NCBI GenBank assembly: GCA_902778275.1
Contig: CACYXE010000003.1
Span: 1 to 64,000, forward strand
Reading direction: 5' to 3'
DNA length: 64,000 bases
Source of the DNA: Oscillospiraceae bacterium
GTDB taxonomy: Bacteria; Bacillota; Clostridia; Oscillospirales; Oscillospiraceae
The translations under genes and the position numbers were made by a program. Under the pieces are notes generated by a model. That model saw nothing but the letters and a program-made list of their open reading frames with translations. It ran no database searches and was not told the DNA's origin. Within the stretch, counting starts at the first letter, position 1. Each line of letters opens with the position of its first letter. This document shows, piece by piece, positions 16,609-23,602 of the stretch.

Positions 16609-17235
16609 ATGATGCAATTATCGGAACTGAAGCTTGTGGTGGCCAGCAACCTGATCAAGCTGCGTACCGGCGCGGGGTTTACCCAGGCGGAGCTGGGCGC
16701 AAAACTGAATTATTCGGACAAGACCATCTCCAAGTGGGAGCGGGGCGAGGCCATTCCCGACGCCTATGTGCTGACCCAGCTGGGGGAGATTTTCGACGTC
16801 ACGGTGGACAATATCCTCTCCTCCCACGACAGTTGGCAGCCGATTGGGGCCGAGGAGGCCGAGCAGGAGCACAGCTACAGCACCGACATGATCATCGCCA
16901 TCGCGGTGCTGGGGGTGTGGACCCTGGCGCTGACCGCCTTCGTGGCGCTGTGGCTGGTGGACATGATCCGATGGGAAATCTTTGTGGTGGCCCTGCCGGT
17001 GTCCGTCCTGGTCTACCTGATCCTGATCTGCTCCTTCAACAAACGCCGCCATCTGCAATTCGTGATCGCGGCCTTTGTGCTGTCGGTCTTCGTGGCGATG
17101 TTCCTGCTGCTCCCGGGCTGGCCCTGGCAGCTGTTTTTGGTCGCCGCCCTTGCGGAGGTCATCGTGTTTCTCAGCTGCAACGTACAGCGGCGGCCGCACA
17201 AACCCAAAAAGAAAGCCGAACCAAAGGCGGAATAA
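16609..17235 (+). CDS. XRE-type helix-turn-helix regulator with C-terminal membrane segments
   Basis: The 208-residue protein has an N-terminal HTH of the XRE class (about 10-70), with FTQAELGAKLNYSDKTISKW as recognition region and WERGEAIPD after it. About four hydrophobic helices follow (roughly 95-117, 124-141, 148-166 and 168-185) and then a Lys-rich tail (HKPKKKAEPKAE). Membrane-bound XRE regulators of this kind are common in Clostridia and may sense membrane state. The start could be ATG 16609 or 16612; the ribosome site is weak (GGATAGAG). It is divergent to the TIR gene with about 200 bases between, so it may control it; there is no direct evidence. Confidence 0.85.
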   Translation: MMQLSELKLVVASNLIKLRTGAGFTQAELGAKLNYSDKTISKWERGEAIPDAYVLTQLGEIFDVTVDNILSSHDSWQPIGAEEAEQEHSYSTDMIIAIAVLGVWTLALTAFVALWLVDMIRWEIFVVALPVSVLVYLILICSFNKRRHLQFVIAAFVLSVFVAMFLLLPGWPWQLFLVAALAEVIVFLSCNVQRRPHKPKKKAEPKAE

Positions 17236-17261
17236 GATGATTCTACGATTCGTAGAGTCCG

Positions 17262-17300
17262 AAAACAGGATGGGTAGAGCGTGAAAGCCCATCCTGTTTT
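17262..17300 (+). terminator. Terminator after the HTH-membrane gene
   Basis: Stem AAAACAGGATGGG/CCCATCCTGTTTT with a 13-base loop, ending in TTTT. Confidence 0.75.
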
Positions 17301-17329
17301 ATGTGTAGAGCGCCGGGCACAAGCGTAGC

Positions 17330-17358
17330 TTGTGATGCGCGGGAAGCGGGTGTATGCT
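17330..17358 (+). promoter_or_regulatory. Promoter for the second DegV gene
   Basis: TTGTGA (17330-17335), a 17 bp spacer and TATGCT (17353-17358), 35 bases before the ATG. Confidence 0.55.
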
Positions 17359-17392
17359 GAAAGCATAAAACGATCAGGAAAGGAACACCGCC

Positions 17393-18277
17393 ATGAGCTA
17401 CATTCTCAGCTGCTGCTCCCCCGCCGACCTGAGCAAGGAGCATTTTGAAAGCCGCAACATCAATTACATCTGCTTCCACTACGCCCTGGACGGGGTGGAG
17501 TACCCGGATGACCTGGGCCAGACGATCCCGTTCGACGAGTTCTATGCCCGCATGGCCGCCGGGGCCGACACCCGCACCGCCCAGGTGAATGTGTCAGAGT
17601 ATGTGGACAACTTCACTCCCTTTCTGGAGGATGGAAAGGACATCGTCCATGTGTGCCTGTCTTCCGGTCTGTCCGGTACCATCAACTCCGCCCGCAACGC
17701 GGCGCTGATTTTGAAAGAGCGTTATCCCGAGCGGAACATCTACATTATCGACTCCCTGGGCGCCTCCTCCGGCTACGGTCTGATCATGGACACCGCGGCC
17801 ACCAAGCGGGATGAGGGAATGAGCGCGGAAGAACTGGTCCGGTGGATCGAGGACAACAAGCTGAAGCTGCACCACTGGTTCTTCTCCTCAGACCTGACCT
17901 TCTTCGTCAGGGGCGGCCGTATCTCCAAAACGGCCGGCGTCTTCGGCGGCATCCTGGAGATTTGCCCGCTGATGAATATGGACAACCTGGGCCGGCTGAT
18001 CCCCCGCTTCAAGATCCGCACCAAGAAGAGGGTCATCAAGGAGATCGTCAAGAAGATGGAGGAGTTTGCCCAGGACGGGCTGGATTATTCCGGCAAGTGC
18101 TACATCAGCATGTCCGCCTGCTATGACGACGCCCGCGCCGTGGCCGATCTGGTGGAAGCGCGCTTCCCCAAACTCAACGGTAAAGTGCTGATCAATAACG
18201 TCGGCAATCTGATCGGCTCCCACACCGGGCCGGGCACCGTGGCCCTGTTCTTCTGGGGCAGCGAGCGCGTGGACTGA
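17393..18277 (+). CDS. DegV family protein
   Basis: This 294-residue DegV protein has the acyl-binding CLSSGLSGTINSARNAA, the RGGRISKTAGVFGG segment and the C-terminal GSHTGPGTVALFFWG. The N-terminus MSYILSCCSPADLSKEHF departs from the usual DSTADL; two cysteines stand where a ligand-pocket Asp-Ser is normal. The protein lacks the basic tail of the paralogue at 4274. ATG follows AAAGGA at 9 bases. It is a single-gene unit ending at a strong two-way terminator. The fatty-acid-binding role is by family; the ligand is unknown. Confidence 0.9.
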   Translation: MSYILSCCSPADLSKEHFESRNINYICFHYALDGVEYPDDLGQTIPFDEFYARMAAGADTRTAQVNVSEYVDNFTPFLEDGKDIVHVCLSSGLSGTINSARNAALILKERYPERNIYIIDSLGASSGYGLIMDTAATKRDEGMSAEELVRWIEDNKLKLHHWFFSSDLTFFVRGGRISKTAGVFGGILEICPLMNMDNLGRLIPRFKIRTKKRVIKEIVKKMEEFAQDGLDYSGKCYISMSACYDDARAVADLVEARFPKLNGKVLINNVGNLIGSHTGPGTVALFFWGSERVD

Positions 18278-18291
18278 GGAACTGAGAGACA

Positions 18292-18335
18292 GCAAAAACC
18301 TCCGTCAAAGCGACTGCTTTGACGGAGGTTTTTGC
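18292..18335. terminator. Bidirectional terminator
   Basis: A 20 bp perfect stem (GCAAAAACCTCCGTCAAAGC and its complement) with a GACT loop. T-runs are on both strands, between convergent DegV and GntR genes. Confidence 0.9.
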
Positions 18336-18346
18336 CTATGCTGTGA

Positions 18347-19087
18347 TCACCGCGCCCGGCGCTGGAGCGCGGAGAAGGGATCCTCGACGTCACCGGACAG
18401 ACTGGTGAAATTCAGGCTGGTGCCGATATGCTCCTGCATGCACTGGCGGGCCAGCTCCGGCATGCGCATACGGATGGCGGAGACCACGGAGATGTGGTTG
18501 AACTTCACGCTGGACAGCCAGGGATTGTGCTCGTTGCCCTGCCGGACTACGAACTCCAGCATGGAGGCCTGGTACATGATGAGCTTGGGCAGGATCTGCT
18601 CATAGCTCTGGACGATGTAGGGGTTGCCGCAGGAGTCGATGATCAGGCGGTGGAAGGGCATATCGGTATCCTTCATGCCGCGGATGTCCCGCTGCTCCAC
18701 ACTGTCCCGGAAGGCATCGGCCAGCAGGGTCAGCTGCCGGACCACGCCGTCATCCGCGTTGTAGGCGCACAGGGCCGCGGCCTCACACTCGATGGCGTCC
18801 CGCACCCGGTAGAGATGGATCATATCCGGCAGGCTCAGCTCCAGGGCGTAGTTGCCGGCCTGGCCGGGCTTGGACACCACAAAACCGATCTCGCTGAGGC
18901 TGCTGATGGCCTCTGCCACAGGGGTACGGGAGATGCCCAGGGAGGAGGCAATCTGGTTGATGTTCAGCCTGGAGCCCGGCGTGATGCGCAGCCCCACGAT
19001 CTCATCGTACAGCAGCTTCATAACAAGATCACGGAGCTTGGCGTCGGGATTGGCGTCGATGTATTCTTTCAACTTATATTTATCCAT
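18347..19087 (-). CDS. GntR family transcriptional regulator (FCD domain)
   Basis: This 246-residue regulator has a winged helix with RLNINQIASSLGISRTPVAEA (key residues NINQIA and SRTPVAEA) at about 38-60 and a helical FCD domain (about 95-230). The FCD domain includes VRDAIECEAAALCA and DMPFHRLIIDSCGN, the latter giving the conserved D...H metal ligands. The effector is probably a small organic acid. ATG 19085-19087 is chosen as MDKYKLKEYI; 10 extra codons upstream lack a ribosome site. The target is not obvious: an imperfect repeat around 19104-19119 at its own promoter could be an autoregulatory site. Confidence 0.87.
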   Translation of the reverse strand: MDKYKLKEYIDANPDAKLRDLVMKLLYDEIVGLRITPGSRLNINQIASSLGISRTPVAEAISSLSEIGFVVSKPGQAGNYALELSLPDMIHLYRVRDAIECEAAALCAYNADDGVVRQLTLLADAFRDSVEQRDIRGMKDTDMPFHRLIIDSCGNPYIVQSYEQILPKLIMYQASMLEFVVRQGNEHNPWLSSVKFNHISVVSAIRMRMPELARQCMQEHIGTSLNFTSLSGDVEDPFSALQRRAR

Positions 19088-19119
19088 GGTTTTCACCTGC
19101 CATGTAAAATACTGCATTT

Positions 19120-19149
19120 ATGATACACCCGCCGAAAAAGCAATGTCAA
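19120..19149 (-). promoter_or_regulatory. Promoter for the GntR/FCD gene
   Basis: On the minus strand TTGACA (19144-19149), an 18 bp spacer and TATCAT (19120-19125). The AT-rich imperfect repeat TAAAATACTGCATTTA at 19104-19119 just downstream may be an operator. Confidence 0.6.
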
Positions 19150-19199
19150 TGCGCAAATACAGTTTTTGGAACATCTGCGCCCGCTGCGGCGTCTATTGC

Positions 19200-19228
19200 T
19201 TGGCGCTGCGGGAAAAACCGTGTATACT
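19200..19228 (+). promoter_or_regulatory. Promoter for the 19284 membrane protein gene
   Basis: TTGGCG (19200-19205), a 17 bp spacer and TATACT (19223-19228). Confidence 0.55.
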
Positions 19229-19283
19229 GGCAGCGGAAAGTTAAGGAATCCTGTGAACGCGATCAGCGTTTGGAGACGAGGCC

Positions 19284-20099
19284 ATGAAAAAGAATTTGGA
19301 CGCAAAAATCCCGGAAACGGCGGAAAAGGACCGAGGGAAAAAGAAACGGGCCGCCGCGGCCGCGGTGGCTGTGGTCACCTCCGCCAGCATGGTGGCGGGC
19401 GGGATCTTTCAGTCGCCCGCGGATCTGCTGGAGGCGCAGGATATCCTGCCCCAGGCGGTCTATACCGACGACGACGATCCGGACAGCGGTGACGGCGGGG
19501 ATGAAGACAGCGGCGACAAGGGCAGCGAGCTTGAGGAAGAGGAAGAACAGAGCGGCCGGCGCACCGCGCTCCGGCAGCGGATCCTTCAGCTGCCCTATGC
19601 GGTGCGGCTGCTGGTGGTGCTGCCTCTTTGGGCTCTGGGCTGGCTGCTGCTGACGGGGCTCTCCGCCCTGTGGGGCGCGGTGCTGTCCCCGGTGCTGGGC
19701 AAGGCCCTGGCCTGGCTGCTGCTGATCGGGGCGCTGCTGGGCGCTTTCCTGCTGGCGGGCAAGACGCTGTTCCCGGATCTGCCGGTGAAGAAGATCCTCA
19801 ATAAGCGCAGCGTGCTGGGCCTGATCATCGGCTCGGTGCTGTTGGGAGCGGCGGACATCGCGGTGCCGCTGTTCTGGACGGAGTATACCCGGATCGAGAA
19901 CGTCGTGCGGGCCGTGGGCGTGCTGCTGGTGCTTGGCACCGTGACAGGACTCTTTGCCCGGCGGGAGATCCGGCGTCGGCGGGAGCTGGCGGCGGCCGCG
20001 GCGGAGGAGGCGGAGGAAGCGCAGCCGGAGGCTGTACCCCGGCCTATGAGCAGGCAGGAGATCCTGGCCCTGGCGGACAGTGTCAGCCGCCCGCGATAG
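19284..20099 (+). CDS. Membrane protein of unknown function
   Basis: I do not recognise the family. The 271-residue protein starts with a basic segment and a hydrophobic stretch (about 24-45, AAAAVAVVTSASMVAGG) that may be a signal anchor. A very acidic linker (about 60-92, rich in D, E, G and S) follows, then about four to five membrane helices (from LLVVLPLWALGWLLL to VGVLLVLGTVTGLF). The C-terminal tail is charged and Ala/Glu-rich, ending SRQEILALADSVSRPR. The layout suggests an envelope protein with an acidic extracytoplasmic loop. It has its own promoter and a terminator after it. The ATG has only a weak upstream site (GGAGACGAGGCC). Confidence 0.6.
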   Translation: MKKNLDAKIPETAEKDRGKKKRAAAAAVAVVTSASMVAGGIFQSPADLLEAQDILPQAVYTDDDDPDSGDGGDEDSGDKGSELEEEEEQSGRRTALRQRILQLPYAVRLLVVLPLWALGWLLLTGLSALWGAVLSPVLGKALAWLLLIGALLGAFLLAGKTLFPDLPVKKILNKRSVLGLIIGSVLLGAADIAVPLFWTEYTRIENVVRAVGVLLVLGTVTGLFARREIRRRRELAAAAAEEAEEAQPEAVPRPMSRQEILALADSVSRPR

Positions 20100-20113
20100 A
20101 AAACGTGCGTGAT

Positions 20114-20150
20114 CGCAGGGAGGCCCGCCGGCCGCCCTGCGGTTTCTTTA
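20114..20150 (+). terminator. Terminator after the membrane protein gene
   Basis: Stem CGCAGGG...CCCTGCG with GC-rich inner pairing, followed by GTTTCTTT. Confidence 0.65.
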
Positions 20151-20182
20151 TAAGAATTAAGCGTTTTCCAGGCAAGTACATC

Positions 20183-20211
20183 TTGATTCAAGGCTTGAAA
20201 TCTGATATTAT
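20183..20211 (+). promoter_or_regulatory. Promoter of the 20251-23543 operon
   Basis: TTGATT (20183-20188), a 17 bp spacer and TATTAT (20206-20211), 40 bases before the ATG. Confidence 0.65.
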
Positions 20212-20250
20212 GTAAAGTAATAGTATGATCATTTTGAAGGGGACATCCAT

Positions 20251-20880
20251 ATGGAAGGAAGAGTCAAGAAATTTTGGATCGCCATCACGGTCCTGCTGAT
20301 CGCGGCGGTCGTGCTGCTGTGCATTTTCGCAGCCTGGCGGGGCTCGCTGTACATCAAGCCTTCGGGCAATCCCCAGTACACGGTGTCCAATTTCTTTGAT
20401 GCTCTGCTGGACGGGAAGTATCAGCAGGCCTATGACTGCCTGAGCGACTACACCACCCTGGGGCTGGAAAACGAGCCGGAGAGCGAGGAGGCCAAGCTGG
20501 TCTATCAGGCGCTGAAGGACAGCTATTCCTATGAGCTGGTGGGCCGCTGCGAGGAAAACCAGATGGAAGCGGTGCAGCGGGTCAGCTTTACCTATCTGAA
20601 CGTCAAGCGGGTGGAGTCGGAGATCAGCAAGCGGGTGAACACCGTGCTGGCGCTGCTGGTGGCGGAGAAGCCCCGCAACGAGGTCTATGACGCCAACGGC
20701 CAGTATCTGCCGGAGCTGACGGATGAGGTGTATCTCCTGGCCCTGCAGCAGGTGCTGGAAAACCCCGGCTTTTACTACAGCACCGTGGAATTTGACGTGG
20801 AGCTTTCCTATATGGACGGCCAGTGGCTGATGAAGACCAATCCGTCCTTGTTCAACGCCCTTATGGGCGGCGAAAGCTGA
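20251..20880 (+). CDS. Membrane-anchored protein with an accessory domain shared with the 319-2142 gene
   Basis: The 209-residue protein has one N-terminal membrane helix (about 8-30) and an extracytoplasmic domain (about 38-205). The domain begins SLYIKPSGNPQYTVSNFFDALLDG-like (motifs KPSGNP and FFDAL), then shows YTTLGLENEPE and VYQAL. The C-terminal domain of the beta-lactamase-like protein at 319-2142 has the same order of motifs, which marks the two as paralogous. The pattern of a short helix, FFDAL and a curved sheet suggests an NTF2-like fold, but this is inference. The gene lies 18 bases before the phosphodiester glycosidase gene. Confidence 0.7.
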   Translation: MEGRVKKFWIAITVLLIAAVVLLCIFAAWRGSLYIKPSGNPQYTVSNFFDALLDGKYQQAYDCLSDYTTLGLENEPESEEAKLVYQALKDSYSYELVGRCEENQMEAVQRVSFTYLNVKRVESEISKRVNTVLALLVAEKPRNEVYDANGQYLPELTDEVYLLALQQVLENPGFYYSTVEFDVELSYMDGQWLMKTNPSLFNALMGGES

Positions 20881-20898
20881 GGGGGGAGGTGAACGGCT

Positions 20899-22503
20899 TT
20901 GAGCGATAAGGAATTCGATTTCGAGTTGGAAGACATCATCGCGGAGTTCAACGACTACACCATCCCCGAACCCCGCAAGCGCCGCCGCCGGACGCCGGTG
21001 CCCGCGGCGGAGACCGCAGTGCCCCCGCAGGCGGAGCCCACTCCGCAGCAGCCGGTCTACGAGGAACCGGCACATGAGGAGCCGCCGGTGATCCAGGAGG
21101 ACCAGGTCCCTCCGGCTGAGGAGCCGCCGGTCGTTGAGATCGTACATGCGCCGAAGCATGCGGCGCCGGCAAAGGAGCCGGAGCCGGAAAAGCTCCCCGA
21201 GGAAAAGCCCGAAAAGAAAAAGAAAGGGAAAAAGAGACACGAAGACCCGGACGCGGAGGAAGACGCCGTGCCGGTCAAGCCTACGCCGGCGGGGAAGGTC
21301 TCCGCGGAAAAGCCCAGAAAGGACAGCGTGGGCAAGCGCATCGGCCTGGGCCTGCTGAGCCTGGTCTTCGCGGCCGTTTCCCTGGTGTGCCTGGCCTGGT
21401 GCATCCGGAACATCCACCCGGAGACCACCACCGTGGAGGTCAGCCGGGGCACCGCTACCGCCAACATCGTTTCCCGGCTGAACACCAGCGTGTACAACTC
21501 CAAGGCCTCCGCCTTGGGAGAGATCGTTTATATCCGCAAGCAGTACACCATCCCGGAGGAAGATCTGGTGGCGCCCAAGCCCAATCCTGCCTGCTACGGC
21601 ACACTGAGCATCGATCGGGCGGAGGAAGTGCTGGACGTGATCCAGAAGGCCAGGGATTCCGGTCTGCTGGACGGACAGGATGTGATCTTCGATCCCAACG
21701 TCAGCTTCTATTACGATTCCACCATCCAGTATTACTGTGACGACACCATCCTGGTCATCTGCTGGAAGGAGCTGATCGACGGTTATACCTGCAGCTGCTG
21801 TGAGGTGAAGATCGCCGACGCCTCCCAGTTCAGACGCAAGATCACCGATGACACCTTCGGCTCCGCCATGCAGCTGTTTGCCACGGAGCTTTCCAACAGC
21901 GTCAACGCCGTGGTGGCCATGAACGCGGACTACTACGGCTTCCGCGATTTCGGCATCATGGCCTACAACCGGAACCTGTACCGGATGGATAACAGCGTAT
22001 ACACCGGCATGTACAAGAAGTACAACTGTGTGGACACCTGTTTTGTCACGGCAGAGGGTGAGTTCTTGTATGTGCACCGGCGGGATGAATACAGTTGGGA
22101 GGAAATGGAGCAGTACATCAAGGACAACAATGTGCTCTTCTCGATCTCCTTCGGGCCTGTCCTGATCGAGAACGGCGAGCTGCAGGTCTGCGACTGGTAC
22201 CCGGCGGGCGAGATCGACAAGGGCTACTCCCGGGCCGGCATCGGCATCTATGACGATCTGCACTATTACTATATGTCCCTGAACCACTCCCCCGAGCGGG
22301 CGGCCCGCTGGACGGTGAATGAGTTCGGCAGACAGATGTACAACAAGGGTCTGCGCAGCGCCTACTGCCTGGACGGCGGCCAGACCAGCGAGATCGTCTT
22401 CCAGGGCGAGCCCTACAACTACATCGACTTCGGCGCGGAGCGCAAGGTCACAGATATCATCTACTTTGCCACGGCCATTCCGGAATCGGAGGTGACGTCA
22501 TGA
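20899..22503 (+). CDS. Phosphodiester glycosidase family (NAGPA-type) membrane protein
   Basis: The 534-residue protein starts at TTG (20899) with GGGGAGG 9 bases upstream. Its N-terminus (SDKEFDFELEDIIAEF) is cytoplasmic. A Pro/Glu linker (about 22-145) with a Lys block (about 104-113) and a membrane helix (about 148-169) follow, then an extracytoplasmic domain. The latter has the PF09992 signatures AMNADYYGF, SFGPVLIENGELQ, RAGIGIYDD and YCLDGGQTSEIV. The family includes the mannose-6-phosphate uncovering enzyme and bacterial proteins thought to act on exopolysaccharide or teichoic-acid phosphodiesters. The next gene starts within its stop codon (ATGA), so the two are coupled. A paralogous N-terminus is at 1-286. 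Confidence 0.88.
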   Translation: MSDKEFDFELEDIIAEFNDYTIPEPRKRRRRTPVPAAETAVPPQAEPTPQQPVYEEPAHEEPPVIQEDQVPPAEEPPVVEIVHAPKHAAPAKEPEPEKLPEEKPEKKKKGKKRHEDPDAEEDAVPVKPTPAGKVSAEKPRKDSVGKRIGLGLLSLVFAAVSLVCLAWCIRNIHPETTTVEVSRGTATANIVSRLNTSVYNSKASALGEIVYIRKQYTIPEEDLVAPKPNPACYGTLSIDRAEEVLDVIQKARDSGLLDGQDVIFDPNVSFYYDSTIQYYCDDTILVICWKELIDGYTCSCCEVKIADASQFRRKITDDTFGSAMQLFATELSNSVNAVVAMNADYYGFRDFGIMAYNRNLYRMDNSVYTGMYKKYNCVDTCFVTAEGEFLYVHRRDEYSWEEMEQYIKDNNVLFSISFGPVLIENGELQVCDWYPAGEIDKGYSRAGIGIYDDLHYYYMSLNHSPERAARWTVNEFGRQMYNKGLRSAYCLDGGQTSEIVFQGEPYNYIDFGAERKVTDIIYFATAIPESEVTS

Positions 22504-23543
22504 ATCCCATTGCCATCTATACCGGCGACCTCACCATCTACTGGAGCGGCATCATCATCGCCATCGGCATCGCTGTGGCCCTGACCATGACCCTGGCCCT
22601 GTATCCCATGAGCGGCCGGAACAACGCGGCGGTGTGGGTCATGTTCCCCTTCGCGCTGTTCTTCTCCGTGATCTTTGCGCGGATCATTTACTGGTACTGC
22701 CACATCGAGCAGTACGACTCCATCCGCCAGGCGCTGCTGGATTATTCCACCGGCAGCTTCTGCCTGCCGGGGGTGATCCTGGGCACCTGGCTGGGGGCGC
22801 TGGTGGCCCGGATGCTGAATCTCACCGACAGCGCCGGACGGCTGCTGGACGCGGCTTCCCCGGGCATGGCGCTGTGCATCGGCATCATCCGCCTGAGCGC
22901 CCTGTTCAACAACTCCGTGCGCAGCCATATCATTATCACCGACAAGGTGTTTCAGCGTCTGCCGACAGCGGTAGCGTTTACCGATTCCGCCGGCAACACC
23001 AACTACCGCTTTGCCACCTTCTGCGTGCAGGCCCTGCTGATGCTGCTGGTGGCCATCCTGCTGCTGGTGTTCTACTGCGACCATCGGGATGACCGGCTGC
23101 GGGGTGGCAACAAGGGCGGCAACGTGGCCCGGCGCTTTCTGCTGTACTACGGCGCGGTGGAGATCATCATGGATTCCACCCGTTACGACTCCCACCTGTA
23201 TCACTTCACCTTCATCAAACGCCTCAATCCCTACGCCTCCTTCATCAGCGTGGCTCAGGTCTTCGCGGCGGTGACCATCCTCTGTGTGCTGATCCACTAC
23301 CTGAAGATCTCGGTAAAGGCCAGGGGCTGGAAGTGGTATCATGTGGTGCTGCTGCTGGTGTACCTGGGCACCCTCATCGGGGTGGGCTACTTCGGCGAAT
23401 ACAAGGTCCAGCGCACGGGCCTGTATGCCCGCTGCTATATCATCCAGAGCATCTCACTGCTGGTGATGGTCTGGGTAGTGTGCACCCTGTACCGTACCTG
23501 CAAGGCCAAAAAGAAACGCCGTCCGGCTTTCGCGGACGATTAG
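22500..23543 (+). CDS. Lgt-like (prolipoprotein diacylglyceryl transferase-related) integral membrane protein
   Basis: The 347-residue protein has about seven or more membrane helices. Topology and local motifs follow Lgt: an early YWSGIIIAIG, FARIIYWY, PGVILGTWLGAL, then PGMALCIGIIRLSALFNN where Lgt has GRxGNFxNGE, and RFLLYYGAVEIIMDSTRYD near the later arginine motif. The strongly conserved GN-x-N-G/E block is not intact, so it may not make lipoproteins. A role in modifying a lipid-linked or glycophospholipid polymer with the upstream glycosidase is a guess. An unusual tail of two extra helices and KAKKKRRP follows. It overlaps the glycosidase gene by 4 bases and ends the operon. Confidence 0.7.
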   Translation: MNPIAIYTGDLTIYWSGIIIAIGIAVALTMTLALYPMSGRNNAAVWVMFPFALFFSVIFARIIYWYCHIEQYDSIRQALLDYSTGSFCLPGVILGTWLGALVARMLNLTDSAGRLLDAASPGMALCIGIIRLSALFNNSVRSHIIITDKVFQRLPTAVAFTDSAGNTNYRFATFCVQALLMLLVAILLLVFYCDHRDDRLRGGNKGGNVARRFLLYYGAVEIIMDSTRYDSHLYHFTFIKRLNPYASFISVAQVFAAVTILCVLIHYLKISVKARGWKWYHVVLLLVYLGTLIGVGYFGEYKVQRTGLYARCYIIQSISLLVMVWVVCTLYRTCKAKKKRRPAFADD

Positions 23544-23560
23544 GTTTTAACATGACGAGA

Positions 23561-23589
23561 CGAGCGGTCCAAACGGACCGCTCGCTTTT
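23561..23589. terminator. Terminator between the Lgt-like gene and amt
   Basis: Stem CGAGCGGTCC/GGACCGCTCG with an AAAC loop, then CTTTTTG on the plus strand. The minus strand lacks a U-run. Confidence 0.85.
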
Positions 23590-23602
23590 TGTTTATCCCT
23601 TT

